Positions 55,827-64,000 of a stretch of 64,000 bases of DNA are shown here, piece after piece. This stretch comes from Nosema muscidifuracis. Lineage: Eukaryota; Microsporidia; Nosematidae. The notes beneath the pieces were generated by a model. That model saw only the letters and a list, made by a program, of their open reading frames with translations, made no database searches and was not told where the DNA came from. Where the stretch lies: positions 1-64,000 of the forward strand of contig JAIOKI010000025.1 of NCBI GenBank assembly GCA_028335825.1, read 5' to 3'. Position 1 is the first letter of the stretch, and every line of letters begins with the position of its first letter. Both the position numbers and the translations under genes were made by a program.

Positions 55827-57488
55827 TTATTTTTTTATATTTCGTTTATCTTTTTTAAGTCTTCTATCAAAATGAATCAATCTTCCTTTTCCTCGAGGTA
55901 TACCACATCCTCCATTTTTAGGGAATACAATTCTAGCTTTATTTTTTGTTCTCTTAAATTCTTTCTTATATATCTCCTTAGCTAAAATTCTCTCTTCATC
56001 AGATTCTTCTATAATCATATCCTTCATAAACTTCTCAGCTCTTTTTTCTGCTCTAGTCTTTCTTCTTAATAAAGCTTCTTTCTCTTTTTTAGTTAACTTA
56101 ATCTCATCAGATTTACTTGGTCTACCAAACATATTCTGATCTTCTCTCAGATAATTTGGTAATTTCTCATCGGGATCTGTCCAATATCTATCTACAGTAC
56201 TTTCTATAAACTCAGTAGGATTATCTTTATACCGAGCTATACATAAAGCTTCTTCTTCATTTATATCTAATGAATCTGAACAACTTTCAATTTCAATTTT
56301 TTCTTCTTCAAAATTTTTTTCTTTTTCAAAATTTTTTACTTCCTCAAATTTATCTTCTTCTAGTTGCATATTCTTAAATAAATCATCTTCATAAAAATTG
56401 TCTATCATCTCTAAATCAATTTTTTCTATTTTATGTTTCTTCTTGACAGTATTATCTTTAATTTCTTCAGCTATTTTATCTAACTTCTCATCTAATGTAA
56501 GTGTTACCATTTCAAATTCTTCTTCATCTTCATATTCACTATCCTCATCTTGTTTAAGAAATTCAAAAAATGGCATATTTAATTTACCAGTTCTAACATC
56601 TCTAATAATTTGTTTTTTCTTCTGTTTAATCTTTCTTATATCATTCTTAGATAAAACTTTTAAATCTTTAATTAAAAACAGTATTTCTTCATCCATATCA
56701 ACTTCTGGAGGTAAATCGTTCTCTATAACAGTTACTTTATCAAGTATATCAGTATCTTCTGATCTCAAATACTCACTAAATTTTATTTTAGTATACTTAT
56801 ATTCATCAAAGTTATCAGCATCTTTTTCAGAATTCTTAAAAACATTCTCATATTCAAGAAGATCCTGATCAAATCCGTCATGACCTCTGTACTCAAGACA
56901 TACAACGAATATCTCAGCACTTTGTGATCTAGAACTAAGTGGCTTTGTAGCTTCAACTTTTTTAAACATTTTCATTAAAACTGCCATCAATGAATCGTAA
57001 TCATTTGATCTAAATATTTTCGTAACGAACGTTCCACCTTCTTTTAAAAAAATCGAAGAAAGTTGTAACGAATAAAAAACAAGAAGATTTTGGTTAAAAG
57101 CGTCGCTCTCCCAACTTGTTCCTACGTTAGGAGCTCCATCATGCAAGATAACATCAGCCTGGTGGTCTTCTAACATTCCATACAATCTTTTTCTACACTC
57201 ATCTGATGTTATATCACAAACGAATGTTTCTGCATCTCCTATATACTTGATAGGATCAAGATCTATACCAATAATTTTTCTTGGTCTAGGCATCTCTTGT
57301 GCAGCTATTTGTAGCCATCCACCGGGAGCAGCACATAAATCGATAAGAATTCTTGCTTCTTTAAGAAAATTGTATTTTTTATTTAATTGGAGTAATTTGA
57401 AAGCTGATCTTGCTCTGTAACCTTTTTCTTTAGCTAAATTGTAGTATTTATCTAATCTTTGTTTTGCTATTGTTCTATTCTTTACCAT
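55827..57488 (-). CDS. SPB1: Spb1/FTSJ3, 27S pre-rRNA 2'-O-methyltransferase
   Basis: A nucleolar SAM-dependent FtsJ-type methyltransferase that modifies the peptidyl transferase centre of 25S rRNA (G2922 in yeast). The domain is at residues about 1-200. The SAM loop is IDLCAAPGGW (49-58), and the catalytic K-D-K-E tetrad is K31, D117, K157 and E192. It also keeps RARSAFKL and ILHDGAPN, typical of Spb1. A charged middle follows, then the Spb1 C-terminal domain (about 470-553) with GRLIHFDRRLKKDKR. Length 553 aa, shorter than yeast (841). The start context is ATACCGTTATATGG, with CCG where most genes have CCC. Confidence 0.95.
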   Translation of the reverse strand: MVKNRTIAKQRLDKYYNLAKEKGYRARSAFKLLQLNKKYNFLKEARILIDLCAAPGGWLQIAAQEMPRPRKIIGIDLDPIKYIGDAETFVCDITSDECRKRLYGMLEDHQADVILHDGAPNVGTSWESDAFNQNLLVFYSLQLSSIFLKEGGTFVTKIFRSNDYDSLMAVLMKMFKKVEATKPLSSRSQSAEIFVVCLEYRGHDGFDQDLLEYENVFKNSEKDADNFDEYKYTKIKFSEYLRSEDTDILDKVTVIENDLPPEVDMDEEILFLIKDLKVLSKNDIRKIKQKKKQIIRDVRTGKLNMPFFEFLKQDEDSEYEDEEEFEMVTLTLDEKLDKIAEEIKDNTVKKKHKIEKIDLEMIDNFYEDDLFKNMQLEEDKFEEVKNFEKEKNFEEEKIEIESCSDSLDINEEEALCIARYKDNPTEFIESTVDRYWTDPDEKLPNYLREDQNMFGRPSKSDEIKLTKKEKEALLRRKTRAEKRAEKFMKDMIIEESDEERILAKEIYKKEFKRTKNKARIVFPKNGGCGIPRGKGRLIHFDRRLKKDKRNIKK

Positions 57489-57820
57489 ATAACGGTATAA
57501 AAAAATAAAAATTAAAGAATATTTTCTTGGTTGATTTATAAAAAATTAGAGAATGTTTTCATGGTTGATTTATATAACTAAAAGATGAATTTAATTTTTG
57601 ATTTATATAACTAAATAAAAATTAAATGATAGATACAATAAAATATTAAAAAAAATCTAATAATATATATAAAATGATATTAATTGATAATAAAAATATC
57701 TAATAAAGTATATAAAACTACTTGATAGATTACAATAAAATATCTAATAAAGTATATAAAAATATCTAATAATATATATAAAATTATATAACAATCTATA
57801 CTAAATTAAAAAATAATCTT
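57489..57820. repeat. Gap with TAATATATATAAAATGATA-like units
   Basis: Imperfect copies of TATCTAATAAAGTATATAAA (period about 35-60 bp) fill 57,640-57,790. At 57,515-57,600 a unit with TTGATTTATA recurs three times. No gene is seen. Confidence 0.55.
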
Positions 57821-58537
57821 TTATTGATTAAAATATTTACTAATCTCCTTCTTAAATTCTAAACTTCTCTTCTTCCCAGATTGTGGTCTGCTATAAAACT
57901 TAGATACTTCATTTTTCTTAACTCCCAATTCCAATATTTTATCAATAAATCCACTAATCATAGAAAATTTTTTATTCTTCTCTATATAAGCTTCATACTC
58001 ACTTAATATATCTTTGACAGGTTTATTTTTTATTAATAAATCTAGTTGACTTAAATCATCATAAATAAACACATCATTTTCGTCTTGTTTAACAAATTCT
58101 GTATATATATTAGTTGGTACAACAACATTTTTAGACAGCTCAGATTTAATTTTATGATCAGTGCATGGACTTTTACACCCACAAGCCAAACATTCCATCA
58201 TAAGTGTATCTTCTAGGATAAAAAATGTTTCAGGATTCTCGCAATGATAGCATAACACGAATTTGTCAATAAAATCGTAGATTATATTCTGAATTTTAAG
58301 TTGATCATGTTTTCCATTAATAATGTATTTCTGTTTGTCAAGTTTTGCTTGTAACGATAATTCGTAAGAAATAAATTTTAAAATATGGTCTGGTGATCTA
58401 TTAAGAGATCTACTTACTTCTTCTAAATTTGATAATATAGTCTTAGTTCCAGTATTCTTACCTTCATGTTTTATTATTAAATGAGGCATTTTGTATCTAT
58501 AATGAGGATCTTGAGTATTTCTGTTTATAACTATCAT
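57821..58537 (-). CDS. TIF5: Translation initiation factor eIF5
   Basis: The GTPase-activating protein for eIF2 in the 43S complex. The N-terminal domain (residues about 1-140) is clear. It has NRNTQDPHYRYKMPHLIIKH (Arg finger region), a helix-turn-helix GTKTILSNLEEVSRSLNRS and a C4 zinc site CYHCENPE...CLACGC. The C-terminal W2/HEAT domain that binds eIF2-beta is only faintly visible. Total length is 238 aa versus about 405 in yeast. The start ATG at 58,537 is in frame; an ATG 4 nt upstream opens only a short unrelated frame. ACCCTTATAATTT lies just upstream. Confidence 0.9.
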   Translation of the reverse strand: MIVINRNTQDPHYRYKMPHLIIKHEGKNTGTKTILSNLEEVSRSLNRSPDHILKFISYELSLQAKLDKQKYIINGKHDQLKIQNIIYDFIDKFVLCYHCENPETFFILEDTLMMECLACGCKSPCTDHKIKSELSKNVVVPTNIYTEFVKQDENDVFIYDDLSQLDLLIKNKPVKDILSEYEAYIEKNKKFSMISGFIDKILELGVKKNEVSKFYSRPQSGKKRSLEFKKEISKYFNQ

Positions 58538-58896
58538 TCATAAATTATAAGGGTATTTTTTAAAAATACTAATTTACTTAAATGATCTTAGAAAATGTTA
58601 GTTAATATAATCTACAAAGAGCAAATATGTTTATTAAGAAACTAATTTACTTAAATAATCTTAGAAAATGATAGTAATTATTAAATGATAGCATATATTT
58701 ATATTAAGAAACTAATTTACTTAAATGATCTTAGAAAATGATAGTAATTATTAAATGATAGCGAATATTTTTATTAAAGAACTAATTTACTTCTATGATT
58801 GTCCATATTAACTACTAGCAAATATTTTTATACCTCTTATCAAAAATCTAACAACATTAAAAAAATTAATTTAATTTTTTAAACAAAATAAATTAT
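58538..58896. repeat. Tandem repeat of about 70 bp, four copies
   Basis: AACTAATTTACTTAAATGAT with TTAGAAAATGATAGTAATTA begins at about 58,568, 58,641, 58,711 and 58,781. It lies in the gap between eIF5's start and HMG-CoA reductase's 3' end. Confidence 0.8.
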
Positions 58897-60078
58897 TTAT
58901 TTCTTCCTATTAAGTCTCATATGTGCACTCATTAATGTATTATTAGTTAAAGCACACATCCCTGATATTTCTCCTGCTAATACAGCTGATGCTACAACTA
59001 GTGCTAAATGATTGGCTGATGTACTCAAATCTCTTGAATCTTTATCAAAACAATCTTCTAAATTGTTAAATTGCTTAATAAGACTTGCTGCTGGTTCTAA
59101 ATGAGTACCTCCACCAACTGTACCTAGAACTAAAGATGGCATAAGTAAATTAATTTCTAATTCTTCATCATTAATTTTCTTCATATCAACTATACAATTA
59201 CTACTTTCTAAAACATGACCAAGATCTTGATTAAATGCTAAATAAGTAGCTGATACATAATTAGAAGCCTGACAATTAAACCCTCCTAAAACAATTGCTC
59301 CACCAAGTTGTATTTTAGTATGATACATTTTTAAAAGATCTTCCATACTTACTTTCATAATATATTGTAGATCTTTATCCTTAATTCTTATACTAAGGAA
59401 GACTCTTCTACCCCTACCATTTGCATAATTTTCTAACGACCATTTTTTATCAGTACATATATTAGCACTAAGAGTGACTAATTTACAGTCATAAATTTCT
59501 TGTATTTTATTTACTATCTGATCACAAGCCTTGGTAATCATATTCATACCCATAGCATCACCAGTATATGCAGATACTTTAATAAATACTAAACTTCCAA
59601 ACATATTTTTAGATTGAATATTAATTATCTTACAATATCTACTGTTCATTTCTCCAGCTTCCTTTAATATATCCAAATTACCATTCTTAATCCATTTATA
59701 AAACTTAAGAGCAGATTCAAAATCAAAGAATTCTAAAGCAAAACTACGAGTTATTCCTAAATTTTCAACATATCCTGAAATACCTCCACTTAAGTTTATT
59801 AATTTAATTCCTCTACACATAGAAGCTACCAAAGCTCCTTCAAATGTACAAATAGGAATATAAAATTCTGATTTGTTAATTTTTACTGGTATATGAGATA
59901 TACCAAGAGGTACTTTCCTGTATCCAAGGATGTTCTCACAACATCTGTTGTATATACCTGTAAAATCATCATCCACTAATATATCAGGGAGGATAATATC
60001 TTTATTCTGTAGAATAATTTCACGTAATTCTCTAGATTTTTTTTTAATAAGATCATTTATACCTTCCTTATCTTTCAT
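58897..60078 (-). CDS. HMG1: Soluble class I HMG-CoA reductase
   Basis: It makes mevalonate from HMG-CoA using NADPH. It is 393 aa. Only the catalytic domain is present: CTFEGALVAS (Glu80), TGDAMGMNM (NADPH-binding), TDKKWSLENY (Lys near 211), FNQDLGHVLES (Asp285), GTVGGGTHLEPAAS and MSAHMRLNR (His386). The sequence identifies it as class I (eukaryotic). The N-terminal membrane and sterol-sensing domain of fungal HMGRs is absent, so the enzyme should be cytosolic. Start signal: TTACCCTAGATG shows the short form is complete rather than truncated by a missed exon. Confidence 0.95.
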   Translation of the reverse strand: MKDKEGINDLIKKKSRELREIILQNKDIILPDILVDDDFTGIYNRCCENILGYRKVPLGISHIPVKINKSEFYIPICTFEGALVASMCRGIKLINLSGGISGYVENLGITRSFALEFFDFESALKFYKWIKNGNLDILKEAGEMNSRYCKIINIQSKNMFGSLVFIKVSAYTGDAMGMNMITKACDQIVNKIQEIYDCKLVTLSANICTDKKWSLENYANGRGRRVFLSIRIKDKDLQYIMKVSMEDLLKMYHTKIQLGGAIVLGGFNCQASNYVSATYLAFNQDLGHVLESSNCIVDMKKINDEELEINLLMPSLVLGTVGGGTHLEPAASLIKQFNNLEDCFDKDSRDLSTSANHLALVVASAVLAGEISGMCALTNNTLMSAHMRLNRKK

Positions 60079-60752
60079 CTAGGGTAAAAAAGAAGAAATT
60101 TTATTAACTTTTAATTAAAATCGAAGTATCTTTTTTTAAAATATACATAGTAAAGTTCATTATATATTTTATAAGATATTAATTAAATTTTTATCGGTTC
60201 TTTATCTTAATATTCTGTTAATAATAAGTTATATTACTATAGATTTATTGTTAACATTTTATATTAATATAAGCACTATTTCTTTAAATATTTTTTTATT
60301 CAATAATTTGATTCATTTATATTTTAAATTTATTGTTTTAAGTACATAATTAATTATTTATAATTTTTTTGATAAGTTCAAAAGGTAGATCTTAAAAGTG
60401 ATAAATTAATTTTTTATAAAATATTGATCCATAAATATTTTTAATTTTTAAAAAATTTAATTAATGATAATTATTTAACTTATAATTTTTATATTTATTA
60501 AACGTAACAAATAGGTTTTATTAGCTTATAACATATAACTTGTAATATTATTTAACTTATAATTTTATATATTTATGTCATAGATGAATTTTTTGACATG
60601 TTAAATTTCAATTATAAAATATTTTTTTGATGTTCAATATTTCAAATATAAAATATTTTTTTGATGTTCAATATTTCGAATATAAATATTTTTTTTATGT
60701 TCAATATTTCAAATAAAATATTTTTTATGACTTTTTTGATTCCCCTTTTAAT
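60079..60752. repeat. Gap with TGTTCAATATTTCAAATATA repeats
   Basis: About four copies of a unit of 33-36 bp with ATTTTTTTGATGTTCAATAT lie at about 60,597-60,728. The rest of the gap is AT-rich, and no gene is seen. Confidence 0.65.
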
Positions 60753-60938
60753 CTAAAAATCATGCATCCATGACATCCTTTCATCTTTACTATTCAATAT
60801 ATTCCTTCTATGTTCTTCTATTTTATTATATTCATGCTTATTATTTTTATTATTCTTTACATTTATCTTTTCTACTTCTTTCTGTGTTTCGTATCTGCTT
60901 GGATGCCATTTCTTTTTACAATTTATATTTATAGCCAT
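60753..60938 (-). CDS. Minimal Cwc25-like splicing factor
   Basis: It is 61 aa. The N-terminal CIR-type block KKKWHPSRYETQKEVEKI (about 8-25) and the end ERMSWMHDF match Cwc25 (SWHP..., then a helix, then LxWMYxxP). Cwc25 helps the first catalytic step of splicing. Yeast Cwc25 is about 180 aa, so this is the core only. It is preceded by TTTTGCCCTTTTATGG. It fits with SmE and the L37 intron as evidence for a working but reduced spliceosome. Confidence 0.75.
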   Translation of the reverse strand: MAININCKKKWHPSRYETQKEVEKINVKNNKNNKHEYNKIEEHRRNILNSKDERMSWMHDF

Positions 60939-63900
60939 AAAAGGGCAAAATTAAAAATATTTAAAACTCAATTTTGAGAAAAAACAGCGAATTTTGAAAA
61001 AAGGAATTTAAAAAACAAAAATAAAAAGAAATTCTCAATAATCATTCTACGAAGAAAAATGTTTTTGATTTTAAATTAATTAAAATATTCATTCATATAC
61101 CAATATTTTATCACTCTTAAAATTCTTATTTTTATTATTCATAACTAATATAAAAATTGGCATTTTCTATTCGATATAATCTTAGAGTCAAGTGGAATTA
61201 TAAGACATTTATTGGAATTATTAAACAGATTTGGTTAATGAAATAGAAAAGATTTATTTAAAATTTTTGATATAGGTAAATTTCTTATCATGTCTACTAT
61301 CAATACTTTCTAATTGTAGTTATTTATATAAGAAAGAAGTCTTTTAATAAGAGTAAAAAAGTAGATATACATTTATAAAATAAGAGAAATAATACATATC
61401 ATTATAAAAAAATCAAGAATCTTACTTAATAAAAACCTATCTTTGATTAAATTAAAAAGTTTTTCAATTTTTTCTAAAGCAAGCATGACAATTTAATTTA
61501 TAAAGTGACCAATCAATCAGAAATTATTTTTTAATTCAGCAACAAAAAATTATTTAAATACTGTTAGATACCTAAAAAATATTTTTTATTATTTTTTAAT
61601 AATAAACCTCAAGAATAACTCTTTCATATAATATTAAAAATTAAAAAGTTTTATGATTATATTTATATTTCAAAATTAAAGCTTTTTTTAAAAATTTTAT
61701 TTAATTTTAATTAATGTCTTTTAAAATATGAGAATGGTTTATGGATTATTATTATAAAATAAAAGAATATGTTCATATAAATAAATTAATATCTACGAAA
61801 TTGTATTTATACATTCACACTATTTTTTTAATAATTTATATATTCGTTTCATAAAGCGTTATCTAATTAAAAACTTCTTCTTAAAAAAGAAAATGATGAC
61901 ACATTTTATCAAAAAATACTCTCTTTAAAATTATAAATGATTATAATTTACTATTTTTTTCATTTCGTCGAACTTTTAAAATATAATTCGATTTTTTTAT
62001 ATATGGTTAGTAGATTTACAATGAAATTTAAATATTTTATCGAATGAATATTATGCTAGCTTAGTGTATTTGATCTATTTACATTACAAAACTATAAAAT
62101 TTCATATTGTATCGATTATTTAAACTTAAATATAATTTTTTCATTCATATTTGTATAATTTCTGTATTAAAAATTTAATATAAGAATTAAAATTTCTAGT
62201 CATAAATAAAGATCGTTGATCACTTTTCAAAGTCAATTACGCTAATAAAAAATAAATAGTATTATTTTTAATTTAAATTGTTGTATAAAGAAATGACTAA
62301 TATTTCTTTTAAAAGCAATTACTTATTTCAGTAACTTTAAATATGACATAAATACAAAATTTCATTATGAAAATGAATTTTTTGAATATGACATAAATAC
62401 AAAAATCAAATATGAGAATGAATTTTAAGTCAAATAACATTAATAAATCTTTTGAATATGACATAAATACAAAATTCCATAATGAGAATAAATCTTTTGA
62501 ATATGAAATAAATTAATATATTCTTCCAAGATAAAAAATAGTTCAAAAATATCAATCATTGAGTCTATTTTTAATAATAAGATTTCAAATAAAAGGATAT
62601 ATTTTATTAATGACTCATATTGTATTTTAAATTGAAAAAAAAATCAGTTGTAAGTTTCGAATTTTAATTAAAAATAAATTCTATTGTGTAAATTAAGTTT
62701 TATTAACAATTAAGTAAACTCATTAAAAATGTTTTTAATTATAAAATTTTATATAAAAACTAACTTAAGCTTACCACTTTGAGAATGATAATGTACTACT
62801 AGAGGTTATAAATAAATGTTTAATCGTAATATTTTATATATGAATAACGTTAAATATAAAAAAAGATCTTTTCTAATTTTTCTGAATGTATGATCAAATA
62901 AAATTATAATTATATATAAGTATAATTTAATGTAGGTATAATTTAATAGGTATGATTTAATATATGATAATTTAATAGGTATAATTTAATATAAGTATAA
63001 TTTAATATAAGTATAATTTAATAGGTATGATTTAATATATGATAATTTAATAGGTATAATAAACTGTCTATTATTATTTAAATATTGTAATTGTACCTCT
63101 ATATAAATCATAAATCTTTTGTATAAAATATATTTTAATAAGAACTTTGATATATATGTAGTGAAGTTTTAAATCCTTAATTATTACTTTAAGTTTTTTA
63201 GTATTAATATAAACTTTTATATTATCATACTAATTAAGCATTAAAATAGTTCATCTATCTTGAGTCATATAAAATACTTATATTTATTAATAAACTTTAA
63301 CATTTAACTTAATCATTAAGAATTCGAAGATTAATTTTATTTTACTAATTATAAGATTTTCTATAAACTATATTATTATTAAATTTATGATAGGTCATTC
63401 ATATAAAGTTAATAATAAAATATTATTAGATTGTTTATTTATTACTAAATTATATTTTCTTTATAAAATTATACTCAATGACTCATTATTAAAGTAAATT
63501 TGATAATATTTTTTAATTTTGAATAATTATCTAATAAAAACTAGTATTCTTAATTATTTAATAACAAATTAAGTTTTATTATTCTTTTTCATATAAATTA
63601 AAGAAGTAAGTCCTTTTATTTTTCTATTCAAAAAAGATTTTGATATTTTAATTTACCACAGTACATTTTTTAATATGATAAATGTATCAGATTATAAGTA
63701 GAAATCTTATATTTTAATGATTAGTGATTATAAAAATATTATATTTAATATTTTATAATATGAATCACTTACTACTTTGTAAAATATTCAATTTATAAAT
63801 AACCTACTACTTTGTTAAAATATTCAATTTATAAATAACCTACTACTTTGTTAAAATATTCAATTTTTAAATAACCTACTACTTTATTAAAATATTTAAT

Positions 63901-64000
63901 TTTATAAATAACCTACTACTTTATTAAAATCTTAAATGTATTTTTCTAAAAAGTATATTACGACTTTTATTTGTAATATAATACTGTTAATAAATTAAAT
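60939..64000. other. Gene-free AT-rich tail of the window
   Basis: About 3 kb without a usable open frame or start signal. At 62,330-62,510 GAATATGACATAAATACAAA recurs about four times. At 62,930-63,060 units of TAATTTAATAGGTATAATTT and TAATTTAATATAAGTATAA type recur. Confidence 0.6.
63766..63931. repeat. Tandem repeat, period 36 bp, about five copies
   Basis: ATAACCTACTACTTTGTTAA and ATATTCAATTTATAA recur at about 63,769, 63,804, 63,840, 63,876 and 63,913. Copies are nearly identical at first and drift toward the end. Confidence 0.85.

Overview
The window looks like a nuclear contig of a microsporidian (a fungus-related, intracellular parasite). It is extremely AT-rich. I count 34 protein genes, and 33 show no sign of an intron. 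The exception, ribosomal protein L37, has a 29-nt intron directly after its ATG. In 26 of 34 genes a CCC-type triplet lies a few to about 25 nt upstream of the ATG, and in three more a GGG-type triplet does. This start signal is a known microsporidian trait, and I used it to choose starts, correcting four of them. Several conserved proteins are unusually small (RPB12, Mpp6, Cwc25, eIF5). No rRNA, tRNA or CRISPR array was recognised.

Layout. 1-5 kb: repeats, an orphan type I membrane protein and a badly decayed Ty3/Gypsy-like pol relic. 5-8.5 kb: two transcription factors (MADS-box and WOPR) and RPB12. 8.5-33 kb: orphan genes, mostly secreted or membrane-anchored, including three long, repeat-rich, probably exported proteins. 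Between them lie a Bos1/membrin-like SNARE, a P5B-type ATPase, a TACC-like coiled-coil protein and a FAM72 homologue; a decayed Mutator-like transposase lies at 13.8-15.0 kb. 33.7-61 kb: mostly housekeeping genes. These are a second P5B ATPase, L37, Dopey, SmE, an Lhs1/GRP170-like Hsp70, proteasome beta-6, uL22 (L17), APC11, a ubiquitin-like-L40 fusion, an RRM protein, a V-ATPase proteolipid, Mpp6, Spb1, eIF5, soluble HMG-CoA reductase and Cwc25. 61-64 kb: no genes seen.

How the genes fit together. Trafficking and organelle function are covered by Bos1-like, Dopey, two P5B ATPases, V-ATPase c and Lhs1. Ribosome production and translation are covered by L37, L17, L40, Spb1, Mpp6 and eIF5. SmE and Cwc25 belong to a splicing machinery, which matches the L37 intron. 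APC11 and beta-6 belong to protein turnover. HMG-CoA reductase shows a mevalonate pathway. Almost every intergenic gap holds short tandem repeats with periods of about 15-95 bp, and low-complexity tracts also invade several conserved proteins.

The most unusual points are these. The three repeat-rich secreted genes lack the CCC signal but share TAAACAA next to the ATG. Two of them share a C-terminal module. The L40 fusion carries a degenerate ubiquitin domain. The region upstream of Mpp6 is a 64-bp repeat bearing four TTCGCGAA palindromes. A perfect 14-bp palindrome containing a CRE core lies between the two transcription factor genes. All identifications come from reading motifs, without database searches.
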